Shown piece after piece: positions 18,364 through 25,855 of a stretch of 64,000 nucleotides of DNA. A model generated the notes under the pieces. The model searched no databases and was not told the DNA's origin. It saw only the letters and a program-made list of their open reading frames with translations. Position 1 is the first letter of the stretch. Each line of letters begins with the position of its first letter. The position numbers were made by a program, and so were the translations under genes. This DNA comes from Dehalococcoidia bacterium (lineage in GTDB: Bacteria > Chloroflexota > Dehalococcoidia > SpSt-223). The stretch covers positions 248,001 to 312,000 of the forward strand of contig BPIC01000002.1 in NCBI GenBank assembly GCA_026003895.1, written 5' to 3'.

Positions 18364-19626
18364 CTAGCGCCGTCCGCCCGCGGGACCCCCGCTGCCGGGT
18401 GCAGACGGAGTGTCGCCGCGCCCGGGATTTCCGCTGCTCGGGCTCCCGCCGCCGGGATTTGCGGGGTTGGGGTTGGTGGGGCTACCGCTTCCCGGACCCC
18501 CGCCGGCGGGTGGCGGTGGGGTGTCGGCCCTCCCTGGGTTGCCGCTGCCCGGGTTGCCGGCCCCCGGATTGGCGGGGCCGGGTTTCGCTGGACCGCCGCT
18601 GCCGGGGTTGCCACTTCCGGGCGGAGGCGGGCTGTCGCCGCGCCCCGGATTGCCGTCGGGATCGCCGCGGCCCGGACCATCGCTCCCTGAGCCGGGGTTG
18701 TCAGTCGGGCCGCCTTGCCTCGGTCCGCCGCCGGGGTTCGGATTGCCGCCGGAGGGAGGTGGTTCGTTCCCACGAGCGGGGCCGCCGGGCTGGGGCCCAC
18801 CGGGTCGTGGCGAGTCCGGTGGTCGGTCGTCAGGGTTTCGATCGCCCGGCGAACGATCATCCGGAGTGCGATTGTCGGGAGGCCGGCTGTCGGGCGGTCG
18901 GTTCACCGGCGGGCGATCCGGTCCCGGCCCACTCGGGTTGGCGGTCGGTACTTGCGGAATCGGGAATGGGAAGGCCGGCCGGTTTCCTCCGGGCGTCCCT
19001 CCGCGCGGGCTACCCTCCGGTCCATCGGGCGGGGTGGCTGGCCGATCAGGAGGCGGCTGTGCATCAGGCGAACGGTCGGCTCGCGGCCGTTCGTCGTGCG
19101 GCCGGTCCTCGGGTGGACGGGTCTCGGGAGAAGCAGTCGGGCTCGCCGCTGGCGGCACATTGACCGCGGGTCTGACAGTGGGGCGGGCCGGCGGTGGCTC
19201 GCGCGGGGGAGGCGGGCCGGCGGGCGGCGGCGCGGCCGGTGGCGGATCGGCGGGCGGCGGCGCTGGTGGCACGGACGCGGCAGGCGCCGGCTCAACCGTC
19301 GGCGCAGGTGGAACTGCGGCTGGCAGGGTGGGAGCCGGCGTCGGGCTCGAGATCGGACCGATTGGCGCGACTGGGGGTTCCGCTGGGCGGTCGCCGGCGA
19401 GGCGTTGCTGGGCAGCGCGCGCCGCGTCGATCAGCCGGGCCCGCGTCGCCGACTTCCACGCAGGGCGCGGCGTGATGGCGGCGAGGGACCGCAGCTCCGC
19501 GGCGAGGGCCAGCAACTCGCTCAATTCGCCGCGGTTACCGTTGGCGGAGGCGAGGATGTCCGACACCGGCCGTCCTGCGGCGAGGGCGTCGAGGCCGTCA
19601 GCCAAAAGGTCGTCAAACCGGCTCAT
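18364..19626 (-). CDS. Sigma-factor partner with DUF5667-like head and collagen-like Pro/Gly tail
   Basis: This is a 420-residue protein in two parts. Residues 1-75 (F-D-D-L-L-A-D-G-L-D-A-L...A-S-A-N-G-N-R-G-E-L-S-E-L-L-A-L-A-A-E-L-R) look like the DUF5667-type head found next to ECF sigma factors in Chloroflexota. Residues 80-420 are low-complexity: Pro/Ala runs, seven R-x-P-x-x pentads (about residues 245-280), then Gly/Pro/Asn-rich tandem repeats. No transmembrane helix or signal peptide is visible, unlike many family members. Its ATG overlaps the sigma factor stop (ATGA), so it likely modulates that factor; whether it is an anti-sigma factor is inference. Confidence 0.7.
   Translation of the reverse strand: MSRFDDLLADGLDALAAGRPVSDILASANGNRGELSELLALAAELRSLAAITPRPAWKSATRARLIDAARAAQQRLAGDRPAEPPVAPIGPISSPTPAPTLPAAVPPAPTVEPAPAASVPPAPPPADPPPAAPPPAGPPPPREPPPARPTVRPAVNVPPAASPTASPETRPPEDRPHDERPRADRSPDAQPPPDRPATPPDGPEGSPRGGTPGGNRPAFPFPIPQVPTANPSGPGPDRPPVNRPPDSRPPDNRTPDDRSPGDRNPDDRPPDSPRPGGPQPGGPARGNEPPPSGGNPNPGGGPRQGGPTDNPGSGSDGPGRGDPDGNPGRGDSPPPPGSGNPGSGGPAKPGPANPGAGNPGSGNPGRADTPPPPAGGGPGSGSPTNPNPANPGGGSPSSGNPGRGDTPSAPGSGGPAGGRR
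18367..18651 (-). repeat. 111-bp tandem repeat, about 2.5 copies, inside the Pro/Gly-rich tail
   Basis: Residues 326-362 and 363-399 are two 37-residue units, each beginning N-P-G-R-(G/A)-D-(S/T)-P-P-P-P and running through P-A-N-P-G; a third partial unit (N-P-G-R-G-D-T-P) starts at 400 and ends the protein. Conservation is at protein and DNA level, so this looks like recent unit duplication. Copy number may vary between strains and assemblies. Confidence 0.8.
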
Positions 19627-20186
19627 GTCACCACCTCGGCGGCGAGCAGCGATCGGAGGGCGGCGAGGGCGCGATGCTGGATGACGCGCACCGTTCCTTC
19701 GCGCTTGCCGATGGTAGCGGCAACCTCTGCCGGCGAGAGGCCCTCGATGAAGCGCAAGATGATCACCTGTTGCTGATCCGGTGTCAGCTTTCGGATGGCG
19801 TTCTCGAGTGCGGCGCGGTGGGCACCACGCTCCGCCGCAGCGACGGGATCCCGATCAGTCGCGCGATCGACGAGGACCGGGTCAAGGGCGGCGCGCCGAC
19901 GTTGGCTCCGGAAATAGTCCGACACGACGTTCCCGGCGATGGTGTAGAGCCAGGCGGTGAACGGCCGCCCGCGGTCCTGATAGCGGCCGATGGCCTGCCA
20001 CGCCCGAAGGAAGACGTGTTCCGTCAGGTCCTCACTCTCCACGTCATCGCCGACGCGAATCCGAACATACCGAAAGATACGATCGACGTAGGCATCGTAG
20101 AGCGTGCCGAACGCCTCGGGGTCGCCCGCTTGCGCCCGCCGCACCGCCTCGCCGAGATCGGTCGCCTCGGTTGGCTGCCCGGTCAC
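19623..20186 (-). CDS. ECF-type RNA polymerase sigma factor
   Basis: This is a 187-residue sigma-70 family factor with only regions 2 and 4. Region 2 spans roughly residues 25-90 (Y-V-D-R-I-F-R-Y-V-R-I-R-V, D-L-T-E-H-V-F-L-R-A-W, W-L-Y-T-I-A-G-N-V-V-S-D-Y-F-R), and region 4 spans about 125-183 (L-T-P-D-Q-Q-Q-V-I-I-L-R-F, L-S-P-A-E-V-A-A-T-I-G-K-R-E-G-T-V-R-V). It redirects RNA polymerase to an unknown regulon. GTG 20186 gives a standard-length protein. The stop overlaps the start of its Pro/Gly-rich partner, the usual arrangement for a sigma factor and regulator. Confidence 0.92.
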   Translation of the reverse strand: MTGQPTEATDLGEAVRRAQAGDPEAFGTLYDAYVDRIFRYVRIRVGDDVESEDLTEHVFLRAWQAIGRYQDRGRPFTAWLYTIAGNVVSDYFRSQRRRAALDPVLVDRATDRDPVAAAERGAHRAALENAIRKLTPDQQQVIILRFIEGLSPAEVAATIGKREGTVRVIQHRALAALRSLLAAEVVT

Positions 20187-20268
20187 CGCACCGTCCAGAG
20201 TCCATAACGGAATCGCTTCATAGCTGTTACTTCGTCTCGCCGCCCTGGCGGCGATATCCCCCGATTGG

Positions 20269-21237
20269 TCAGTCGAGGACCTCCGGGTTGACGCAGGCGC
20301 GCGGGCGTCTTCCCTCGAGCACCGCGAGCAGGTTGTCGACCGCCAAATCGGCCATCCCGATCCTCGCCGTCGTCTCGGCGCTGCCAATGTGCGGGAGAAG
20401 CACGCAGTTGTCGAGTTCGCGCAGCGGATCGTCCGCTGGGAGCGGCTCTCGTTCGTACACGTCCAATCCCGCTGCAAAGATCCATCGCTCGCGCAGGGCC
20501 ACAGCCAACGCCGCTTGGTCGACCACCGCGCCCCGGCTCGTGTTGACGAGGACAGCGGTTGGTTTCATCAGCCGCAACTCGCGTGCCCCGATAAGCCCGC
20601 GGGTCGTTTCGGTCAGTGGAACGTGAAGGCTGACGATGTCGCTGTCGCGCAGGAGTTCTTCCAACGAGCTGCACCAAGTCAGGCCGAGTTGCTTTTCCGT
20701 TTCGGGTCGCCGCCGGCCCGAGTAGAGGATCTCCATCCCGAAGCCGCGCGCTCGCTGGGCCACCGCCTGACCGATCTTGCCGAGGCCGACGATCCCGAGT
20801 GTCTGCCGGGAGAACGGTTGACCGATCAACAGCGTCGGGCTCCATGAACCCCAGCGATTCTCGCGCAGCAACTGCTCTGCTTCCCACCAACGGCGGCAAG
20901 CGGCGATCATCAGCCCGATGGCGATATCCGCTGTCGCGTTGGTCAGGACGTCCGGAGTGTTGCAGACTGCGATCCGACGCGCCGTGGCGGCCGCCACGTC
21001 GATGTTGTCATAGCCGACACCGTAGTTTGAGATGACGCGGAGCCGTCGCGCAACCGCCAGAAGGTCCCGATCGATCGGGTCAACGACCGTGCACAGCAGC
21101 CCGTCGGCCTGCGCCGCTTGGGCGCGCAGCTCCTCTGTTGGCACTGGCCGGTCCTCTGGCCAGAGCTGAACGTCGGCGACCGAACGCAGGCGATCGAGGG
21201 CGTCGCCGGGAAGGAAACGGGTGACAAAGACACGCAT
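20269..21237 (-). CDS. D-isomer-specific 2-hydroxyacid dehydrogenase (glyoxylate/hydroxypyruvate reductase-like)
   Basis: This 322-residue NAD(P)-dependent dehydrogenase has the nucleotide fold motif G-L-G-K-I-G near residue 155 and the catalytic trio in N-T-S-R-G-A-V-V-D (Arg), D-V-Y-E-R-E-P (Glu) and L-P-H-I-G-S-A-E (His). N-terminal V-F-V-T-R and the spacing fit D-glycerate dehydrogenase/glyoxylate reductase (GyaR) rather than SerA, since there is no ACT domain. A separate true serA lies at 61.1-62.7 kb. ATG 21237 overlaps the transporter stop by one base, so the two are translationally coupled. Confidence 0.88.
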   Translation of the reverse strand: MRVFVTRFLPGDALDRLRSVADVQLWPEDRPVPTEELRAQAAQADGLLCTVVDPIDRDLLAVARRLRVISNYGVGYDNIDVAAATARRIAVCNTPDVLTNATADIAIGLMIAACRRWWEAEQLLRENRWGSWSPTLLIGQPFSRQTLGIVGLGKIGQAVAQRARGFGMEILYSGRRRPETEKQLGLTWCSSLEELLRDSDIVSLHVPLTETTRGLIGARELRLMKPTAVLVNTSRGAVVDQAALAVALRERWIFAAGLDVYEREPLPADDPLRELDNCVLLPHIGSAETTARIGMADLAVDNLLAVLEGRRPRACVNPEVLD

Positions 21238-22085
21238 CAACCACCTCGCGGGCGTACAAGGAGCGCGCCGAGCACAATGAGCATTCCGCCGACCACGGTC
21301 GTTGAGCTCGCCGGCTCGCCCAACACCAGCCACGCCAAAAAGGCGGCGCTGACGGGCTCCAGCAGGCCGAGCACCCCAGCGGTCTGGACAGGGATGCGCT
21401 GTAGGGCTCGATAGTACAAGCTCAGGGCGAGTCCGGTGTGGACGACCCCGAGCACGGCCAACAGCGCTAAATCGCTTGGAGACACCGCTATGCCGCTCGC
21501 GAGCGCAACGGGGAGCAGAATGCCAGTCGCGACCGCCGTCTGCACCCCTACGATCACGGCCGGGGCGCTGGTCCGTCCGAGGAACTTGCCGGCGATTGGG
21601 ATGAAGGCGCCGAGCACGGCGGCAGTGAGACCGAGGGCGACGCCGAGCGGCCGCACCTCGCCGGGATCGCCGAGACCAGTCATGACGGCTACGCCGGCAA
21701 GCCCGAGCGCGGTCGCGAACAACGCGGTGGCGTGTAGCCGCTCGCCGAGCAGGAGGGGTCCCAGCACGGCGAGGAAGATCGGCGTGCTCGTCGTGGCGAA
21801 GACGGCGCTCGCGATCGAGGTCTCGCGCACCGCCCCGAAGAAGCAAAGCCAGTGGACGGCGAGGCACCCACCCATCGCAATCGCCCATGGCCGTCGCGCG
21901 ACTTGCCACCACGCTCCGGCGTGACCGCTTAATCCCAGCCCCGCCCCGAGTGCCGCACTCGCGAATAGCACGCGATAAAAGACGGCAACGAGGTTCGGGG
22001 CGCTCACCCACCGGATGATGAGCGCGACCGTTCCCCAGCCGACGGCGATCGCCGCGATTTGGAGATACGCCGCGCGCCTGCTCAC
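21237..22085 (-). CDS. EamA/DMT family transporter
   Basis: This is a 282-residue membrane protein with ten predicted helices formed by two EamA repeats; the second repeat starts near residue 150 (P-L-G-V-A-L-G-L-T-A-A-V-L-G-A). The repeat ends P-V-Q-T-A-G-V-L-G-L-L-E-P-V and L-G-E-P are diagnostic of drug/metabolite transporters. It probably exports small metabolites such as amino acids. GTG 22085 overlaps the stop of the small membrane protein (GTGA), and its own stop overlaps the dehydrogenase start, fixing both ends well. Confidence 0.88.
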   Translation of the reverse strand: MSRRAAYLQIAAIAVGWGTVALIIRWVSAPNLVAVFYRVLFASAALGAGLGLSGHAGAWWQVARRPWAIAMGGCLAVHWLCFFGAVRETSIASAVFATTSTPIFLAVLGPLLLGERLHATALFATALGLAGVAVMTGLGDPGEVRPLGVALGLTAAVLGAFIPIAGKFLGRTSAPAVIVGVQTAVATGILLPVALASGIAVSPSDLALLAVLGVVHTGLALSLYYRALQRIPVQTAGVLGLLEPVSAAFLAWLVLGEPASSTTVVGGMLIVLGALLVRPRGG

Positions 22086-22375
22086 GGGGCGCTGAGCGTC
22101 TGCAAAGCCCAGTCGGCGATCGGACGCAGCCCGAGCGTGTCGAGTTGGCCGTTGGCAAACTGTGCCCAGCCCCAAACTATGGCGGCGCAGCCGGCAATCA
22201 GCAACAGCACGACAAGGAGCCGGGCAGCCCGCCGGCCGCTGATCTCCGTCTCCCACGGGTCTCCGGCTGGGACGCGCTGGAGGAAGCGGCTACAGAGCGC
22301 CGCCCACCAGAGGGACAGAATGATCGCCGGTAAGGCAAACAGGAGCAGTGTCAGACCGGCGAGGATTTTCGGCAC
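22082..22375 (-). CDS. Small two-helix membrane protein
   Basis: This is a 97-residue protein with two strongly hydrophobic segments, residues 4-27 (I-L-A-G-L-T-L-L-L-F-A-L-P) and about 50-72 (A-A-R-L-L-V-V-L-L-L-I-A-G-C), linked by a polar loop with G-D-P-W-E-T-E-I-S-G-R-R. I do not recognise the family. Translational coupling with the transporter (GTGA) and a 38-base gap after the S41 protease support it as a real gene. Start is GTG 22375; an alternative ATG nearby is in another frame. Confidence 0.65.
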   Translation of the reverse strand: MPKILAGLTLLLFALPAIILSLWWAALCSRFLQRVPAGDPWETEISGRRAARLLVVLLLIAGCAAIVWGWAQFANGQLDTLGLRPIADWALQTLSAP

Positions 22376-22413
22376 GCCATGATGCTGCCAGACCCCGACG
22401 TGCCGAGCAAGGC

Positions 22414-23625
22414 CTACTTGCCAGTCTGCAAGAACTCGATCGCCCGCCGGAGTTGGATGTCGTTACCGGTGCGCCAATCTTCCTCGGTCATCGGCACGAC
22501 GATATCCGGCGAGATTCCTTGGCGTTCGATCTGCCGTCCACTCGGTGTGTACCAATGCGAGATCGAGACGTAGATTGCGCCGCCGTTCGAGAGTTCTTTC
22601 CAAGTGTTTACGGTGCCCTTGCCAAAGGTCGTCTCGCCGATGATGGTGGCGCGCTTGGCGTCCTGAAACGCGCCCGAGATTACCTCTGACGCCGAGGCCG
22701 ACCCCTTATTCACCAGCACGACGAGTGGGAGATCGGTCAGTTGGCCGCCGGGTTTGACGCGGAAGGTATGGCGCTCGCCATCGCCATTCACGTCTTCTAG
22801 GACGACGCCATCCTTGAGAAACTGACTCGCTATGTCAATCGTCGCGTTCAGCGACCCACCCGGGTTGTAGCGGAGGTCGAGGATGATGCCTTTCGGGTTG
22901 TTCTTCTTGACGTCGGGAATGATGTTGATCAGTTCCTCGCCGGTGCGCTGGGTGACTTGCGTGATCTGGATGTACGCGAATCCTTCCGGCAGCATGCGGT
23001 GGTAAACCGTCACTTCCGGGATGGGACCGCGGGTGATCTCGATGTCGAACGGGTTTTCGCCTTCGCGCTTGACCGTCAGCCGAACCTTGGTGCCGCGCGG
23101 GCCGCGGATCTTCTGGACTGCCTCGTTCACGGTCATCTTGGTCGTGTCTTCGCCGTTGGCGGCCATGATCCAGTCGCCCGGCCGAAGCCCCGCCTGCGCG
23201 GCGGGAGAACCAGCGATCGGCGAGACGATGAGAAGCCGGTTGTTCTCGTCCATGTTGACGGTCGCCCCGATCCCGTCGAACGCTACCCCTTGGTTCGTCC
23301 GCCGTGCTTCCTGATACTGCTCAGGGGTGAGGTAGCTCTGGTTCGGGTCGCCGGCCGCCTCGATCATTCCGCGGATCGCGCCTTCGGAGAGCTTGGCGGT
23401 GTCGAGCTTGTCGCGATCGACGAAGTCGGTCCGAAGGATCCGCAGCACTTCGTTCAGGATGCCGAAGCCGTCCGTCGTGGGGACCGGTCCGGCGGCAAGG
23501 GCGGGCGGAATCCCGCTGACCACGGTCGGGGAGTAGCGACCGACCCCGACGCCGGCGCCGAACGAGACGATGACCAGCATCGCCACCAAGAACGTAATGA
23601 CCGAAAGCCGAACGAAGCGCCCCAT
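22414..23625 (-). CDS. ctpA: C-terminal processing peptidase, S41 family
   Basis: This is a 403-residue membrane-anchored serine protease. One N-terminal helix (about residues 7-28) anchors it, followed by a linker, a PDZ domain around residues 110-190 (G-I-G-A-T-V, P-A-A-Q-A-G-L-R-P-G-D-W-I) and the S41 domain. The catalytic dyad is Ser in G-S-A-S-A-S-E near 308 and Lys in G-E-T-T-F-G-K-G near 333. Such proteases trim C-termini of secreted or envelope proteins outside the membrane. ATG 23625 follows GAGAAAG; GTG 23640 is an alternative start. It leads the minus-strand run. Confidence 0.92.
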   Translation of the reverse strand: MGRFVRLSVITFLVAMLVIVSFGAGVGVGRYSPTVVSGIPPALAAGPVPTTDGFGILNEVLRILRTDFVDRDKLDTAKLSEGAIRGMIEAAGDPNQSYLTPEQYQEARRTNQGVAFDGIGATVNMDENNRLLIVSPIAGSPAAQAGLRPGDWIMAANGEDTTKMTVNEAVQKIRGPRGTKVRLTVKREGENPFDIEITRGPIPEVTVYHRMLPEGFAYIQITQVTQRTGEELINIIPDVKKNNPKGIILDLRYNPGGSLNATIDIASQFLKDGVVLEDVNGDGERHTFRVKPGGQLTDLPLVVLVNKGSASASEVISGAFQDAKRATIIGETTFGKGTVNTWKELSNGGAIYVSISHWYTPSGRQIERQGISPDIVVPMTEEDWRTGNDIQLRRAIEFLQTGK

Positions 23626-24010
23626 TGGGTCTTTCTCCACGCGCTCAGGCCGGCCCGCACCGGCGTCGCTTGATTCTACCACCGGGCATCCGCCGCAGAG
23701 CTAAGCCGATGGTAAGAGTCATCACCTGCCAACGGAGGCCACCGTCCGCTGTTCCGATTGCGCTGCCCCCTTCTCGGCTGTGGGTGACTGGGGAGCCTTC
23801 GCACCGCCGCGTGAACGCCGCAAACGGACGAGCGCTTCGCTTCGCCGGTCGAGCCGCCCGCGACGTATCACCCTCGCTTCGACCCGTCGTTGGCGCCGAC
23901 CAAGAGTTTTCTCTCAGGCGGCTGGCAAGCGCGTGCTCGTCCACTTCGTGGCCAGAGCGTGTCGTTTGGCGAGGAGAGGGGGTGGGTCATCGGTCAACTA
24001 CAATCTGACC
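23626..24010. other. 385-bp divergent intergenic region
   Basis: This separates the S41 protease (minus) from the O-antigen-ligase-like gene (plus) and should carry both promoters. On the minus strand TAGAAT (23678-23673) is a possible -10 for the protease, about 47 bases before its ATG. On the plus strand TACAAT at 23999 abuts the ligase start. The open frames inside it look non-coding. Confidence 0.5.
23999..24004 (+). promoter_or_regulatory. Candidate -10 box for a leaderless O-antigen-ligase-like transcript
   Basis: TACAAT ends exactly six bases before the GTG at 24011. There is no Shine-Dalgarno in the six intervening bases. The layout matches that of the PfkB gene at 12801, pointing to leaderless mRNAs in this genome. 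Confidence 0.4.
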
Positions 24011-25483
24011 GTGACCGTTTCGGCGCTTTCTCCGGTGGCGACGCGCACGCTCATCATTACGGCCGGGCTGCTGGCGGCGATTGCTGGCGCGGCGCTCGGT
24101 GTGCGGATCCACCCGCTCGCTGGTTTTGCGCTCGTCCTCGGCGTCGCCGCCGGTGTTGGCATCCTCGTCCAGCCGCTGGTCGGTTTTGTTGCCTTCATCC
24201 TGACGGTGACGCTCCTTCCCTTCGGCGTCATTCCCATCGCGATCGGGGGCGTGCGGCTAACCTTCGTCGATGCCATTCTTGGCAGCCTCTTGCTGCTCTG
24301 GATCATTCGACTGCTGCTGCGCCGGCAGGAGACGCTGCACACCACACCGCTCGGCGGCCCCATCCTCGTCTTTATCGGATTGGCGATCGCTTCCTTCGTC
24401 CTCGGCATTCAGTCCACGACGGCTGAACTAACGCGCTTCTTCCTAAAGACGATCAATGGCATCCTCTTCTTTTTTACGGTCGTCAATCTCGTCGAAGACC
24501 GGCCAGCCCTGCGGCTTCTCACCCGAACGATCATCATTGGGTCGACTGGCGCATCGCTCCTCGGCATCGGGCTTTACGTTCTCGATCAAGACCTCGCGAC
24601 GCGCATCTTGGTCAGCCTCCGGGCCATCGGCTACTACCCCTCCGGTTCGATCGTGACGCGGACCATCGCCGAGTCGCAAATGTTGCGCGCCGTGGGCACA
24701 AGCGTCGATCCGAACGTGCTTGCCGGAACGCTCCTACTCACCGTTCCATACACTGCAACCCAATTGTTCAGCGCGAAGCCCGTCCTGCCGCGAAGCTGGC
24801 TAGCTTCCGCCCTTGTGGCAATGCTGCTCTGCCTGATACTCACCTTTAGCCGGAGCTCGTGGGCCGGAGCAATGGCTGCCGGGTTGCTGCTGGCGACCCT
24901 CCGGTACCGGCGGATCTGGCTGCTCGCCCTCCTCATCGCCGCCACGATTGCCGTGACCCCGTGGGGGGATCTCGTTGTCGATCGTGTCCAATCGGGGATC
25001 GAATTCGAGGACCGCGCTGCTCAAATGCGCCTTGGCGAATATCGTGACGCCTTGCGGCTGATCCAGGCCTATCCGTGGTTCGGCGTCGGGTTCGGCGCGG
25101 CGCCGGACCTCGAGCTCTACATCGCCGCGAGCTCGGTCTATCTGCTCATCGCCGAGCAGATGGGGCTCGTCGGGTTGACCGCGTTCCTCGTCGTCATCAT
25201 CACGTTTGTTGTCGTGTCGCTTCGCGCGTGGCGGCGCATCACCGACCCGGAGTACGAGGCTGTACTGCTCGGGGCGTTGGCAGCGATTACCGCGGCGCTC
25301 GTCGCGGGAATCTTCGACCATTATTTCTTCAACTTGCATTTTCCGCAGACGATCGCTCTCTTTTGGATGAACGTCGGGATCGCGATGGTCGCCCGGCGGC
25401 TTGGCCGCCAAGCAGCGGCCAAGCCGTTGCCCGCGCCAACCGAGCTGCCGGCGGCCGCGACCGCGCCGGCAGCGAACGGGTGA
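24011..25483 (+). CDS. O-antigen ligase/polymerase-like membrane protein (Wzy_C family)
   Basis: This is a 490-residue polytopic membrane protein with roughly 12 helices and one large extracytoplasmic loop (about residues 310-370). The conserved core P-W-F-G-V-G-F-G in that loop and the preceding T-F-S-R-S-S-W region are hallmarks of the Wzy_C/O-antigen ligase superfamily. Relatives polymerise or ligate glycans on undecaprenyl lipid carriers, or glycosylate proteins, outside the membrane. No glycosyltransferase cluster surrounds it here, so its exact glycan role is unknown. The C-terminus is Ala/Pro-rich. GTG 24011 was chosen for the nearby -10 and sensible N-terminus. Confidence 0.82.
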   Translation: MTVSALSPVATRTLIITAGLLAAIAGAALGVRIHPLAGFALVLGVAAGVGILVQPLVGFVAFILTVTLLPFGVIPIAIGGVRLTFVDAILGSLLLLWIIRLLLRRQETLHTTPLGGPILVFIGLAIASFVLGIQSTTAELTRFFLKTINGILFFFTVVNLVEDRPALRLLTRTIIIGSTGASLLGIGLYVLDQDLATRILVSLRAIGYYPSGSIVTRTIAESQMLRAVGTSVDPNVLAGTLLLTVPYTATQLFSAKPVLPRSWLASALVAMLLCLILTFSRSSWAGAMAAGLLLATLRYRRIWLLALLIAATIAVTPWGDLVVDRVQSGIEFEDRAAQMRLGEYRDALRLIQAYPWFGVGFGAAPDLELYIAASSVYLLIAEQMGLVGLTAFLVVIITFVVVSLRAWRRITDPEYEAVLLGALAAITAALVAGIFDHYFFNLHFPQTIALFWMNVGIAMVARRLGRQAAAKPLPAPTELPAAATAPAANG

Positions 25484-25855
25484 CGGTGCTGCCGGAAGCC
25501 GGTTTTCCCGGCGCCCAACGTGACCTCGAACCCGACGGCCAAAGCGCGATCAAGCGGGACGACTCTCCTGCCCCTATCGGTGCTGCGTTCGCCGCGCCAT
25601 ACCTCGCAGTTGCCTGACGCTGTCGTCTCGCCCAGTCGCGGCGAGGCGGCCGCGTTCGCGCGATCCTTGCGATCCCGTCACCCACCGCTCGGCAACCAGA
25701 AGATGCGACGCACCGCATTGGCGCGACACGCTGCCGCGAGGCGACTCCCGGGTAGCAACGTCGGTCACGTCATCCGCGATGACCGGAGAGCACGATGGCG
25801 TCCGCTCTCGGCGCGGCGTGCCCGCGAGCCTAGCGATGTGGGGCGCAGGCGTCGA
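25484..25855. other. 372-bp convergent intergenic region
   Basis: It lies between the stops of the ligase-like gene (plus) and the HATPase-GNAT gene (minus). The open frames here are Arg/Ser/Ala-rich and unconvincing. I found no strong hairpin with a T-tract and no repeat. Confidence 0.45.

Noticed and set aside
20269-22158. A single 629-residue protein covering the hydroxyacid dehydrogenase plus upstream sequence
   Set aside because: The upstream 307 codons are the shadow frame of the EamA transporter; ATG 21237, overlapping the transporter stop, gives a normal 322-residue dehydrogenase.
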